From NCBI RefSeq assembly GCF_018863235.1, contig NZ_JAHKRS010000002.1, positions 434,001-498,000 of the forward strand: a stretch of DNA of 64,000 nucleotides. Direction: 5' to 3'. Shown here piece after piece: positions 8,720-17,496 of this stretch. The notes beneath the pieces were generated by a model that saw nothing but the letters and a program-made list of their open reading frames with translations, made no database searches and had not been told where the DNA came from. The translations under genes were made by a program, and so were the position numbers. Each line of letters opens with the position of its first letter. Within the stretch, counting starts at the first letter, position 1. The stretch is from Pseudomaricurvus albidus. Its GTDB lineage: Bacteria; Pseudomonadota; Gammaproteobacteria; Pseudomonadales; Cellvibrionaceae.

Positions 8720-8947
8720 ATGAGTGATTTATCCACATTGCGTCAGCGTTTAGTTGAGGCAGAAAGTGCGCTTCACCGGTTGATGATCGGTGAGCTAGAA
8801 GTGACCGTGTCAGTGGGTGGATACGGAGCAACGACATATGCGCAATCAGATATCAACAAACTCAATGCGTATATCGCGAAACTCAAAACAGAGATCGCTG
8901 CAAAGGAGCGACGCCCGAGGCGCGGACCTTTATTCATGCGATTTTAA
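8720..8947 (+). CDS. Head-tail joining protein gpW
   Basis: The 75-residue protein has the gpW pattern. Its N-terminal helix is LSTLRQRLVEAESALHRLM, with a central strand-turn region (VTVSVGGYGATTYAQSDI) and a second helix (LNAYIAKLKTEIAA). In lambda, gpW plugs the portal after packaging and prepares the head for tail joining. Its place between terminase and portal is the same as in lambda. Confidence 0.88.
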   Translation: MSDLSTLRQRLVEAESALHRLMIGELEVTVSVGGYGATTYAQSDINKLNAYIAKLKTEIAAKERRPRRGPLFMRF

Positions 8948-8996
8948 AACTAGAAAAACCTGAGTTACCCAAATAACTCGAGCTAATTGAGGCGCT

Positions 8997-10508
8997 ATGA
9001 GCAATCAAATGATCTTAGGGCCTGATGGCTTGCCGCTTGCCGCAGATACGGCCCATAGAGGCGCGTCACTTTCGGCACGAGAGTTATCCAGCTGGCGTCC
9101 CATGGCTGGATCGCCAGATGCAGACTTGCTTGATGAACTGTCCACACTGGTTTCACGCTCTCGCGATTTAGCGAGAAACCATGGTGTCGCCGCTGGGGCA
9201 ATCCAAACGCTAGTGGACAATGTCGTAGGTACTGGCCTGCGCCTATCGGCATTACCTGACTACAAAGCGCTGGGCAAAGATAAAGACTGGGCCGACAGCT
9301 GGTCGAGAAAGACGGAGGCTTTGTGGCGCAGCTGGGCTGAAACGACAGATTGTGATGCGTCGAGAAATCTTACCTTTAACGGGTTGACCACGCAGATGTT
9401 TCGCTCTGGTCTTATCAATGGCGAAGCACTTGCCTTGCCTCTTTGGCTTCCACAACGAAACCAGACTTTCGCAACGACGATTCAATTAGTCGAGTCAGAT
9501 CGTTTAGGGAATCCGAATGACCGGCTAAATGACAGAAAAATACGCGGAGGCATCGAGGTCGATGTTTATGGTGCTCCCTTAGCCTACTGGATAGCGAAAA
9601 CTCATCCGGGCGATCAGTTGCTTGGTGTTGCTAGTCATAGTCAGGAGTTTGAACGAATTCCTGCAAGGACACGATTTGGTCGACAACGCGTTATCCATGT
9701 ACACGACAAAGAGCGTACCGGGCAGAATCGAGGAAAACCGATTTTTACCAGCATCATGCCGCTTTTTAAGATGCTCGACCATTACGAGCGCTCCGAAATG
9801 CAGGCGGCAGTTGTGAATGCCATGATCGCTGCATTTATTGAAACCCCTTTAGATGGTGAGTCAATCAGCGAAATGTTTGGTGGTTCCGCAGAGGACTACA
9901 TGGCTGCTCGTAATGAGTGGCAAGTTAAGCTTCAAGGTGGTGCTGTCATTCCAATATTTCCGGGAGATAAAGTGGCGCCATTCACACCGAGTCGTCCGAA
10001 CTCGGCTTACAGCAGTTTTGTTGAAAATATCCTGAGGCATATTGGAACGGGTTTAAATTTGCCCTTCGAATTGCTGATGAAGGATTTCTCAAAAACGAAT
10101 TATTCGTCAGCTCGTGCAGCACTCATGGAAGCTTGGCGGTATTTCATCGGCCGACGTCATTGGCTGGCAACTTATTGGGCGAAGCCCGTTTACGAGCTAT
10201 GGCTTGAGGAAGCAATCAACAAAGGCTTGATCGAAGCACCAGGCTTTTACCAAAACAAAGCTTTGTGGTGTCGATGTAAATGGATTGGTCCTGGTCGGGG
10301 TTGGATCGACCCTGTTAAAGAAGCCAAAGCATCAAAAATTCGCTTGGAAACCGGCCTTTCGACGCTGGAAGATGAATGCGCTACCCAAGGTTTAGATTGG
10401 GAAGAAGTGCTCGAGCAACGAGCAAGGGAACAAGCCAAGATGCGAGAGCTGGGTTTAAACACGGAGACGTCTCAATACGTTTCTCCAACTGCAGAGGATA
10501 GTCAATGA
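8997..10508 (+). CDS. Portal protein, lambda gpB family
   Basis: The 503-residue protein forms the dodecameric DNA gate at one head vertex. Family features include RSRDLARNHGVAAGAIQTLVDNVVGTGLR near the N terminus and PFELLMKDFSKTNYSSARAA in the C-terminal third. Its length is close to lambda gpB. It follows gpW directly. Its stop overlaps a tiny coupled reading frame, then the protease gene. Confidence 0.92.
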   Translation: MSNQMILGPDGLPLAADTAHRGASLSARELSSWRPMAGSPDADLLDELSTLVSRSRDLARNHGVAAGAIQTLVDNVVGTGLRLSALPDYKALGKDKDWADSWSRKTEALWRSWAETTDCDASRNLTFNGLTTQMFRSGLINGEALALPLWLPQRNQTFATTIQLVESDRLGNPNDRLNDRKIRGGIEVDVYGAPLAYWIAKTHPGDQLLGVASHSQEFERIPARTRFGRQRVIHVHDKERTGQNRGKPIFTSIMPLFKMLDHYERSEMQAAVVNAMIAAFIETPLDGESISEMFGGSAEDYMAARNEWQVKLQGGAVIPIFPGDKVAPFTPSRPNSAYSSFVENILRHIGTGLNLPFELLMKDFSKTNYSSARAALMEAWRYFIGRRHWLATYWAKPVYELWLEEAINKGLIEAPGFYQNKALWCRCKWIGPGRGWIDPVKEAKASKIRLETGLSTLEDECATQGLDWEEVLEQRAREQAKMRELGLNTETSQYVSPTAEDSQ

Positions 10509-10582
10509 CAAAATTGCAGGATAGAAATTTTGCACAGCCGAAGGCTGCCCGTCAGGGTGCGGCACAGGGAGGTGCTGCATGA
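10505..10582 (+). CDS. Tiny coupled reading frame (25 codons) between portal and protease
   Basis: An ATG overlaps the portal stop (ATGA at 10505-10508), and its own stop overlaps the protease ATG (ATGA at 10579-10582). The 25-residue product starts MTKLQDRNFAQPKAARQG and ends in a Gly/Ala-rich tail. Its main effect may be to carry ribosomes from the portal gene into the protease gene. Whether the peptide has a function cannot be judged from the sequence. Confidence 0.4.
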   Translation: MTKLQDRNFAQPKAARQGAAQGGAA

Positions 10583-11871
10583 AGTTTTGGAATCATGCAG
10601 CCGGTGAACCCTGGGCCATTACCGAGACTGCTCTTAATAACATATTAACGATTGCTTCACGCCAAAACGAATCTATCGAGGCGGTTTCTGCGAAGCTTGG
10701 GCGGGAGTTAGATAATACTTATGTTACCGAGGTTCGAGACGGAGTCGCTGTTATTCCAGTTGTTGGCCCGCTGTTTCGATATGCAAACTTGTTCACCGCG
10801 ATCAGTGGTGCTTCGAGCTATGAGGTTATGGCTAAGGATTTTAATTCAGCCCTAGAAAATCCCGATGTGCATAGCGTTGTTTTAGATATCGACTCGCCGG
10901 GAGGCGAAGTCAATGGCTGTGCTGAATTTGCCAACATGATCTATGAGTCGAGAGGTACGAAACCCATCATCGCTTATGCATCGGGTGATGCTGCGTCGGG
11001 TGCTTACTGGATAGCCTCAGCCTGCGATCAAATCATTGCTTCTGAAACTTCATTACTCGGCTCCATTGGCGTTGTCGCTGTGTATCGAGACAGTAACGAC
11101 CAGAATGTACTTGAAATTGTGTCATCACAAAGCCCATACAAGCGCTTAGATCCGAACAGCGATGACGGTAAATCCCGGCTCCAATCTCGTATTGATGACT
11201 TGGCATCAGTCTTTATTGATTCGATAGCGAAACATCGTGGTGTGGATCCACCCACCGTTTTAAAAGAGTTTGGTGGTGGTGATGTCTTTGTCGGCAAAAA
11301 CGCCATCCGTTCAGGGCTCGCCGACGATGTAGGAAGTCTTGAAAACATTATTCAACAGCAAATCAACAACCAGAACCCCGCCAAGTCGCGGGGTTCTTCT
11401 TTTCTAGCACTTGAGGACAGCATGATGACTGACAAAACCCGCAAGACTGAGGATGCTGAGAGCCATACCCTCAGTCTGGAAACATTAAAAGCAAACTACC
11501 CGCAATTGGTAGAAGCCATTCAAAGCGAAACCGTTGCTTCAACCCAACAACAGGCTGCACAGCAAGGCATTCAGCAGGAACGTGAGCGTATTGGCGCGAT
11601 TGTCTCATCGGAGGCGGCTAAAGGCAGAGAGCAATTGGCTCAGCACTTAGCATTCTCTACGGACATGACGGTCGATATGGCCTTGGCCACGCTGAACGCG
11701 TCACCGGTCAAAACCGAGGCGCCTTCTACGGCGACGAATACGGGTTTTGAGCAAGTCATGGCAACGGTTAACAACCCTGCGATCGAACCTGATGCTCCTG
11801 AACAAGAAAGAGATGATGCAGAAGCAGTCGCCAAGCGCATCGCCCAATTTTCAAATGGAGGCGCCGTATGA
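10579..11871 (+). CDS. S49-family head maturation protease with C-terminal scaffold domain (gpC/Nu3-like)
   Basis: Residues 1 to about 280 form a ClpP-fold S49 protease. The nucleophile is probably Ser140 in GDAASGAYWIASACD, and a likely general base is Lys188 in SPYKRLDP. Residues 290-430 are helical and charged (QQGIQQERERIGAIVSSEAA), as expected of a capsid scaffold. In lambda the scaffold Nu3 is made from an internal start within C. Here an internal ATGATG at 11422 follows GAGGA with suitable spacing. A perfect terminator-like hairpin lies just before it. The protein would process portal and scaffold during prohead assembly. Confidence 0.9.
   Translation: MKFWNHAAGEPWAITETALNNILTIASRQNESIEAVSAKLGRELDNTYVTEVRDGVAVIPVVGPLFRYANLFTAISGASSYEVMAKDFNSALENPDVHSVVLDIDSPGGEVNGCAEFANMIYESRGTKPIIAYASGDAASGAYWIASACDQIIASETSLLGSIGVVAVYRDSNDQNVLEIVSSQSPYKRLDPNSDDGKSRLQSRIDDLASVFIDSIAKHRGVDPPTVLKEFGGGDVFVGKNAIRSGLADDVGSLENIIQQQINNQNPAKSRGSSFLALEDSMMTDKTRKTEDAESHTLSLETLKANYPQLVEAIQSETVASTQQQAAQQGIQQERERIGAIVSSEAAKGREQLAQHLAFSTDMTVDMALATLNASPVKTEAPSTATNTGFEQVMATVNNPAIEPDAPEQERDDAEAVAKRIAQFSNGGAV
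11372..11405 (+). terminator. Terminator-like hairpin inside the protease-scaffold gene
   Basis: A perfect 10-bp stem (AGAACCCCGC / GCGGGGTTCT) with a 6-base loop is followed by TCTTTTCT. It lies in-frame between the protease and scaffold parts, 17 bases before the candidate internal start at 11422. It looks like an intrinsic terminator or an RNA structure that tunes protease to scaffold ratio. Confidence 0.6.
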
Positions 11872-12251
11872 ATTTGCCCGGAATAGCTGAAGGATTTACG
11901 GACCAAGGAAGTCTGACTCACGATAGCCTCATCGCCGGTGAGTTTCCTCGTATCGCGCGTGTCGTCACTATCACCGGTGGAGCAACATTGCCTGCAGGAT
12001 CAGTGCTCGGCCGAGTAGCGGCATCAGGTGCTTATGCCCTGAGTGACGCTGGTGAAAATGATGGATCAGAAGAGCCGGATGCAATTTTGGCTCACGATAC
12101 TGATGCGTCATTGGGTGATGTTCAGGCTCACGTTTACCTTGCCGGTGAGTTTAATGCAGATGCATTGACGATCGGTCCCGGACATTCACCCGCATCGGTC
12201 TCGATTGCCTTTCGAGAGCGATCAATTTTTCTTCGCAACAATCAAGCTTAA
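11868..12251 (+). CDS. Head decoration protein (gpD family)
   Basis: The 127-residue protein fits the lambda gpD fold. FPRIARVVTITGGATLPAGS and RVAASGAYALSD correspond to the conserved strands, and a DGSEEPDAILAHD segment follows. gpD trimers stabilise the expanded head. The ATG overlaps the protease stop (ATGA). Position directly before the major capsid gene matches lambda. Confidence 0.88.
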   Translation: MNLPGIAEGFTDQGSLTHDSLIAGEFPRIARVVTITGGATLPAGSVLGRVAASGAYALSDAGENDGSEEPDAILAHDTDASLGDVQAHVYLAGEFNADALTIGPGHSPASVSIAFRERSIFLRNNQA

Positions 12252-12270
12252 CTAGCAATAGGATTCTTTC

Positions 12271-13302
12271 ATGGATATTTTTTCTACTCACGTGCTCAAT
12301 CGTGTGGTTGAGCATTTGGATCGTCCAGCATCCTTTTTGCTGGATACCTTCTTCGCATCAATTCAAACAGAAGACAGTGAAGAAATTCATTTTGATATTG
12401 ATAAATCAAAACCCCGTCTGGTGCCTTTTGTTTCGCCTTTGGTTGAAGGCAAAGTGGTTGCCACTGAAGGGTTTGAAACGCGTAGCTTTAAACCGGCCTA
12501 TGTAAAAGATAAACGTCGCTTTGATCCTAATGCTCCGTTGAAGCGCCAAATTGGCGAAACCATTGGCGGTAATTTGAAGGCGATGGATCGTCGCGAAGCG
12601 GCGTTGAATCGCTCGCTGACTAATCAGGTTGAAAACCTCACTCGCCGAGAGGAGGTTATGGCAGCTGAGGCGTTAAGAACGGGCAAGATTACTGTAACAG
12701 GCGAAGACTACCCAACGCAGGTGATCGATTTTCAGCGTGACCCAGCTTTGACACAAGCACTAACAGGCGCGACTCGCTGGGGAGAAACCGGCGTTAAAGT
12801 ACTCGATGATATTGAGGACTGGGCGGGTCTGGTACAGATTAAATCTGGTGCTGCAGCCCGAACGGTTGTCATGGACCCTTTAGCTTGGCGTGTCTTCAAG
12901 GCCGATCCGAAGGTGGAGCGACTATTAGAACTGCGCCGAGGCACATCAAACACTTTGGTCATCGATCCTATCTTACGAGGCCAGGCTAACGATAAAGCGC
13001 GATACGTTGGTTCGGTGGGTGACTTTGATTTCTGGGTCTACAACGACTCCTACGTTGACGATGCTGGTGTAGCTCGCAATATGCTGCCTGAGTACACGGT
13101 ACTGTTGGCCAGTCAGGGATTGCTCGAAGGCACACGTTGTTACGGGGTGATTCAGGATGAAAAAGCTAACTATCGCGCCAGCCGATACTTTACTAAGTCG
13201 TGGCTGGAAGAAGACCCTGCGGTACGTTGGCTCTTGATGCAATCCGCACCGTTGATTGTGCCTTACCGTCCTAATGCTACCTTCTGTGCAACTGTTCGAT
13301 AG
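12271..13302 (+). CDS. Major capsid protein (gpE family)
   Basis: The 343-residue protein has the length of lambda gpE (about 341). It shares typical segments such as PASFLLDTFF, PFVSPLVEGKV, RRFDPNAPLKRQIGE and YRASRYFTKSWLEEDPAVRWLLMQSAPL near the end. It has the HK97-type fold expected of this family and forms the icosahedral shell. It sits between gpD and the connector genes. Confidence 0.94.
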   Translation: MDIFSTHVLNRVVEHLDRPASFLLDTFFASIQTEDSEEIHFDIDKSKPRLVPFVSPLVEGKVVATEGFETRSFKPAYVKDKRRFDPNAPLKRQIGETIGGNLKAMDRREAALNRSLTNQVENLTRREEVMAAEALRTGKITVTGEDYPTQVIDFQRDPALTQALTGATRWGETGVKVLDDIEDWAGLVQIKSGAAARTVVMDPLAWRVFKADPKVERLLELRRGTSNTLVIDPILRGQANDKARYVGSVGDFDFWVYNDSYVDDAGVARNMLPEYTVLLASQGLLEGTRCYGVIQDEKANYRASRYFTKSWLEEDPAVRWLLMQSAPLIVPYRPNATFCATVR

Positions 13303-13310
13303 GTGCCCCC

Positions 13311-13655
13311 ATGAAGATAACAACAACTGTTACCTTGCGCACCGGTGAACCCGGTGCCTATGAATTTGTTTATCCAGGGGAGTCTATCAATCTAAGTCGT
13401 GAAGAAGCGGAGACACTCATTCAGCGAGGCTTCGCGGCCGATGATAAAGCCTGCTCCTCTAAGGATGAAACGGGCAAGGCGCATCACCTGGTTGATGCAA
13501 TCTTAGATGCGATTGATGACCTCAAGCCTAATGATTTTGGTAAAGATGGTAAGCCAGCAGTAAAAGCGATCGAGGACATCATTGGTCAAAGCATCAGTGC
13601 TTCTGATCGCGATAAAGCTTGGGATGAATATCAAGCGCTGACCAATGATGGATAG
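13311..13655 (+). CDS. Small head/connector-region protein, function unknown
   Basis: The 114-residue protein begins with a beta-rich part (KITTTVTLRTGEPGAYEFVYPG) and continues with NLSREEAETLIQRGFA, a motif also seen in the 80-residue tail-region protein at 21744-21986. Its C-terminal half is helical and acidic (VEAI/ LVDAILDAIDDLKP-like). It takes the place of lambda FI, but similarity to FI was not evident. It overlaps the next gene by 11 bases. Confidence 0.55.
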   Translation: MKITTTVTLRTGEPGAYEFVYPGESINLSREEAETLIQRGFAADDKACSSKDETGKAHHLVDAILDAIDDLKPNDFGKDGKPAVKAIEDIIGQSISASDRDKAWDEYQALTNDG

Positions 13656-13968
13656 TCAGTCTCGATTTCGACGAGCCATTGATAGTCAATTTAATCACCT
13701 AGGCAGAGATGCCACTTATACCCAATCAAACAGCCAGTCTCTGTCGGTAAGAGTTATTGCTCGCCGCCCCGAGCAGCTGTTTGAGTTGGGAGATGGTCAT
13801 ATGCATGCCGAACAACCACAACTGGAATTTCGTGTGTCTGAAGTAAGCTCACCCAGTCGAGGTGATGAAATTGAAATTGATGGACGGGTTTATCGAATAG
13901 AAGCCGAACCGCGCTTGGATCTTCATCAACTGGTTTGGGTGGCTCCAGCATTACCCATTTATGACTAA
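13645..13968 (+). CDS. Head-tail joining protein (gpFII-like)
   Basis: The 107-residue beta-rich protein contains VRVIARRPEQLFELGDG and EIEIDGRVYRIEAEPRLD, consistent with the FII/head-tail connector fold. Connectors of this type bind under the portal and form the attachment site for the tail. Two in-frame ATGs (13645 and 13648) are available, and the first overlaps the previous gene. The assignment is moderate because the family diverges strongly. Confidence 0.65.
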   Translation: MMDSQSRFRRAIDSQFNHLGRDATYTQSNSQSLSVRVIARRPEQLFELGDGHMHAEQPQLEFRVSEVSSPSRGDEIEIDGRVYRIEAEPRLDLHQLVWVAPALPIYD

Positions 13969-13982
13969 GTCAGGAGGCGTTC

Positions 13983-14516
13983 ATGCTGGCAGTTAATATT
14001 GTAACAACGCCAGACTTGGCGTCATGGCAGCTAGCGCTAACGGCGACCGAGCAGCAGGTGAATACCGCAGCAGTGCGCGCTTTGAATAAAACCGCTCGCT
14101 GGGCAAGGTCACACCTTGCAAGTATCACGGCGAAAAAATCCAATGTAAAAGTTGGGTTGGTGAGAAACAGTTTATCTGTGGTTCGCGCCAGACCATCCAA
14201 ACCCTCGATTGTTGTGGGGCTGAACCAAAAGGCTGGTGTGATTAAAGCGCACAAGTTGGGATCAGCGCGTCAGAATGCTTCTGGCGTCAGGGTTGCTAAG
14301 CGCCAATTTGATCATGCGTTTCTCGCGCAAATGCCAAATGGGCACCAAGGTGTATTTCGTCGGCGCTCGAAGTCTCGGTTACCCATTCAAGAGGTTCAAA
14401 TTGTCATCACCGGACGATTGCGTGATGAGATGGAATCGCTATCCGAGCGGGGCTTGATGGATAACTTCGAGCGTATCTTTGAACGAGAGCTCAATTATTT
14501 ATTACGGGTAGCATGA
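13983..14516 (+). CDS. Minor tail protein Z-like / tail completion protein
   Basis: The 177-residue basic protein contains AVRALNKTARWARSHLASITAKKSNVK, a pattern of prophage minor tail protein Z. It ends in amphipathic helices (GRLRDEMESLSERGLMDNFE). In related phages the protein caps or joins the tail tube. It is coupled to the next gene by an ATGATG overlapping its stop. Confidence 0.65.
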   Translation: MLAVNIVTTPDLASWQLALTATEQQVNTAAVRALNKTARWARSHLASITAKKSNVKVGLVRNSLSVVRARPSKPSIVVGLNQKAGVIKAHKLGSARQNASGVRVAKRQFDHAFLAQMPNGHQGVFRRRSKSRLPIQEVQIVITGRLRDEMESLSERGLMDNFERIFERELNYLLRVA

Positions 14517-15019
14517 TGGATAAGGTTAAAACGCTATTCGATGCACTACAGGAAGGCTTTGCTGACATAGCTGGCGTTGCTCACTGCAGTGCGTTTCCAA
14601 AAAGACGAGATGATATTCGACTTCCGGCTGTGTTGATTGATCTCGTAGAAATTGAGCCCGGCCGTGATCCTGGTACCGGTGAACTTGCGTTAACCACTCA
14701 CTGGGAGGCGCGAATACTATTTTCAGATCAGGAGCCGCAATGGCATGGTTGGGCTTTAGTACAGCAAGCGATGTCTTGGCTTTATAACCATCATTGGTCG
14801 GAAATAAACATTGGCCGCGCCAATATAAAACAAGCGACGCCTGATCATTTTTCGCCTGAACTACAAGGACATTCGATCTGGCTTTTGGAGTGGACGCATG
14901 CGGTTCGTGTTGGTGACAACCTCTGGAATGGCGAGGATGCAATTCCGTCGATAATCAATGTCGGCTGGGGTGATGGTTCCTACAGTGATTTTGGAGCAGC
15001 AGATGAACCTAGCATTTGA
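14513..15019 (+). CDS. Tail completion / terminator-like protein
   Basis: The 168-residue protein starts MMDKVKTLFDALQEGFADIAGVAH. It has the segment RLPAVLIDLVEIEPGRDPGTGELALTTHWEARIL, which resembles small tail-terminator proteins that normalise tail length. The C terminus is acidic. It overlaps the baseplate V gene by 17 bases. Function is inferred mainly from its position between the connector and baseplate genes. Confidence 0.5.
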   Translation: MMDKVKTLFDALQEGFADIAGVAHCSAFPKRRDDIRLPAVLIDLVEIEPGRDPGTGELALTTHWEARILFSDQEPQWHGWALVQQAMSWLYNHHWSEINIGRANIKQATPDHFSPELQGHSIWLLEWTHAVRVGDNLWNGEDAIPSIINVGWGDGSYSDFGAADEPSI

Positions 15020-15584
15020 GGTTACTGAGCTACATCGTCGACTTGCAAACATGGTGTTACTAGCAAAGGTTATCGAGGCTGACTATAGCGGCTCAATCCC
15101 CAAGGTGAAGGTTGTTGTGGGTGAGATTACTAGTGCATGGTTGCCCATGATGGTGAACCGAGCGGGAAATGATCGAAGCTGGTGGCCGCTGGAAATTGGT
15201 GAGCAAGTTGTTGTGTTATCGCCCAGCGGTGAACTAACGCAAGGCGTGGTTCTTGGATCGATCAATCAGCAAAGCATACCAGCTAACGGCAATTCAACAG
15301 ACAACCATCGCATAACTTACAGTGATGGTGCAGTGATCGAATACGATCGTAAAGCACACCACTTAAAAGCGGTGTTACCCAGTGGCGCACGCACCCAATT
15401 AATTTCAGAGGGCGGTGTGGAAATTGTTGGTGATGTTTTGGTGAAGGGAAATATTACTGCCACTCAAGATATCAAAGACCATACTCGCTCAATGCAGGCA
15501 GACCGGGATATCTATAACGCACACACGCATAGCGGTATTAAATCTGGTCCCGGCTCAACAGCACCACCCAACCAATCACAGTAA
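15003..15584 (+). CDS. Baseplate assembly protein V (spike)
   Basis: The start at 15003 follows GGAG with a 7-base gap and gives a 193-residue protein beginning MNLAFEVTELHRRLANMV. The OB-fold domain (KVKVVVGEITSAWLPMMVNRAG, then LEIGEQVVVLSPSGE) and the repetitive C-terminal beta region match P2 gpV. The end HTHSGIKSGPG resembles the metal-binding HxH tip of spike proteins. It would pierce the outer membrane. Confidence 0.92.
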   Translation: MNLAFEVTELHRRLANMVLLAKVIEADYSGSIPKVKVVVGEITSAWLPMMVNRAGNDRSWWPLEIGEQVVVLSPSGELTQGVVLGSINQQSIPANGNSTDNHRITYSDGAVIEYDRKAHHLKAVLPSGARTQLISEGGVEIVGDVLVKGNITATQDIKDHTRSMQADRDIYNAHTHSGIKSGPGSTAPPNQSQ

Positions 15585-15589
15585 ATCTT

Positions 15590-15925
15590 ATGAATGGCAT
15601 GAATCGAAGCACTGGGCACTCACTGTCTGGTGTAGATCACTTACGCCAGTCGATTGTGGATATCTTAACGACGCCGATTGGTTCAAGAGTTATGCGTCGT
15701 GACTATGGCTCACGTTTGTATGACTTAGTTGACGCACCTGTTAATCGAGCGCTCCTTGTGGAGATTTACTCTGCGGTCGCTGAATCTTTGCTGCGGTGGG
15801 AGCCACGCTTTGAACTTACCCGTGTGCAGGTCGAATCGATATCGCCGGGCAAAATACAGCTGGCCGTTGAAGGAAACTACCTTCCTGAGAATCAGAAAAT
15901 GCGCTTGGAGGGGCTGATGTTATGA
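15590..15925 (+). CDS. Baseplate assembly protein W (gp25-like)
   Basis: The 111-residue protein carries the gpW/gp25 signature. SGVDHLRQSIVDILTTPIGSRVMRRDYGSRLYDLVD corresponds to the conserved core with the EPR-like WEPRFELTRV motif after it. In P2 it is a baseplate wedge component and a likely starter of sheath polymerisation. A second ATG at 15599 is possible. The stop overlaps a tiny reading frame. Confidence 0.92.
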   Translation: MNGMNRSTGHSLSGVDHLRQSIVDILTTPIGSRVMRRDYGSRLYDLVDAPVNRALLVEIYSAVAESLLRWEPRFELTRVQVESISPGKIQLAVEGNYLPENQKMRLEGLML

Positions 15926-15975
15926 CGTATAGGACATACAAATTTCGCGGGAGCCATGGAGGGCAAGAGCGATGA
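15922..15975 (+). CDS. Tiny coupled reading frame (17 codons) between baseplate W and J
   Basis: The frame MTYRTYKFRGSHGGQER starts in an ATGA overlap with the W stop and ends in an ATGA overlap with the J start. It contains GGAGG-like bases near its end (ATGGAGGGC) that serve as the ribosome-binding site for J. It is best read as a coupling device, and a functional peptide is possible but unsupported. Confidence 0.35.
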   Translation: MTYRTYKFRGSHGGQER

Positions 15976-16868
15976 GTGGATTCAGTGCGATTGATTTAGC
16001 AGAACTTGCATCGCCAGACATTATTGAGCCATTAAGCTTTGAGCAAATTCTGCAAGAGATGCTAGATGACTTAATCAGACGAGACGCTTCTTTTAACGCA
16101 TTTTTAGAAAGTGATCCCGTTTACAAAATATTAGAAGTGGCTGCATACAGAGAGATGCTGATCAGAGCGAGAATTAACGACTCTGCTCATGGCGTCATGC
16201 TGGCCTATGCAATCGGCTCGGACCTCGACAACTTAGCGGCTTTTTTCGGCGTGACACGCCAATTGATCAGTCCAGGCGATCCAGATGCGATACCGCCGGT
16301 TAAGCCAACTTATGAGAGCGATGACCGACTTAGAAAACGTGTCCAACTCAGTTTAGAAGGACATAGTACGGCTGGTCCAATAGGCAGTTATGTTTACCAT
16401 GCTCTTGCGGCAAGCCCCCAGGTAAAAGATGTGGATGTCGACAGTCCATCTCCCGGAAAGGTCGATGTCACAGTGCTGTCCACGCAAGGCAAAGGCGTGC
16501 CCTCAAATGCGCTGCTGGATGAGGTTTTTCAGACTTTAAACGCTGACGAAGTTCGGCCTTTGACAGACGAGCTAACAGTCAAAGCCTGCCGAATCATAAA
16601 CTATGACGTGCATGCAAAACTGTATTTATACGAAGGCCCCGATGCAGAAGTCGTGAAAGAAGCCTCGGTGAGTGCAGTGAATGATTATGTTCGCAACCAT
16701 CACCTGCTCGGTAACGACATCACTTTATCTGGGCTATACGCTGCATTGCATCAGCCAGGTGTACAGCGTGTTGAGCTCATCACGCCGACACAGACTATTC
16801 AGGTGGCCAATCAAGAAGCGGCGTGGTGTCGATCGATTGAGGTGGCACTGGGAGGCGTGGATGAATGA
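15972..16868 (+). CDS. Baseplate assembly protein J
   Basis: The 298-residue protein shows the gpJ/baseplate_J family layout. The N-terminal helices include SFEQILQEMLDDLIRRDASFNAFLESDP and ILEVAAYREMLIRARINDSA. They are followed by GSDLDNLAAFFGVTR and RLRKRVQLSLEGHSTAGPIGSYVYHAL. It is a structural wedge subunit of the contractile tail baseplate. It overlaps the gpI gene by eight bases. Confidence 0.93.
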   Translation: MSGFSAIDLAELASPDIIEPLSFEQILQEMLDDLIRRDASFNAFLESDPVYKILEVAAYREMLIRARINDSAHGVMLAYAIGSDLDNLAAFFGVTRQLISPGDPDAIPPVKPTYESDDRLRKRVQLSLEGHSTAGPIGSYVYHALAASPQVKDVDVDSPSPGKVDVTVLSTQGKGVPSNALLDEVFQTLNADEVRPLTDELTVKACRIINYDVHAKLYLYEGPDAEVVKEASVSAVNDYVRNHHLLGNDITLSGLYAALHQPGVQRVELITPTQTIQVANQEAAWCRSIEVALGGVDE

Positions 16869-17496
16869 GACTCTATTGCCTTTCAACGCAACGCAAACTG
16901 AGCAAGATCTTTCGCTGGTAATACTGCGAAGCAGCAATTTGCCAGTCAATATCAACCATTTATGGGATCCGTTTCGCTGCCCTGAAAACTTACTGCCTTG
17001 GCTAGCATGGTCGCTGTCCGTCGACAATTGGAATAGCACATGGCCAACGCCGGTAAAGCGACAACAAATCGCCAATAGCATCGAAATTCATCGCCGCAAA
17101 GGCACTGTGTCAGCGGTGAAAAAAGCGATGGCCGTGTTCGGTGTTCAAGTTGAGTTAAGCGAATGGTTCGAGACAAAAAGCACACCGCATACTTTCTCGG
17201 TGATGGCTTGGGCTGGCGACAACTTCCGTGACGATCACGAACCGGTGTTGACCGAAGCCTATTACGATGCATTAAAGCGAGCGATTGATTACTCCAAGCC
17301 AGTCCGAAGTCATTACGATTTTAAAGTTGGTGTTTTGTTTGGTGGCGATTTTGGTATTGGCGTAGTTCAACAATCCCTCGCAATAAAACGGGTAGATGGC
17401 GAGTTCATTTACCTGGGAGCCGGACTAGATGGTGATCTCAATATTGGAGGCGTTAATCAAGGCCATTCGGTTACTAGAATTAGTATGGAGCTGTAA
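16861..17496 (+). CDS. Tail protein I (baseplate wedge)
   Basis: The start at 16861, preceded by GGAGG, gives 211 residues. Family features are the opening LLPFNATQTEQDLSLVILRSS, then WDPFRCPENLLPWLAWSLSVDNW and RRKGTVSAVKKAMAVFGV, as in P2 gpI. It completes the wedge to which fibres attach. The stop overlaps the fibre start in TAATG. Confidence 0.93.
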   Translation: MNETLLPFNATQTEQDLSLVILRSSNLPVNINHLWDPFRCPENLLPWLAWSLSVDNWNSTWPTPVKRQQIANSIEIHRRKGTVSAVKKAMAVFGVQVELSEWFETKSTPHTFSVMAWAGDNFRDDHEPVLTEAYYDALKRAIDYSKPVRSHYDFKVGVLFGGDFGIGVVQQSLAIKRVDGEFIYLGAGLDGDLNIGGVNQGHSVTRISMEL

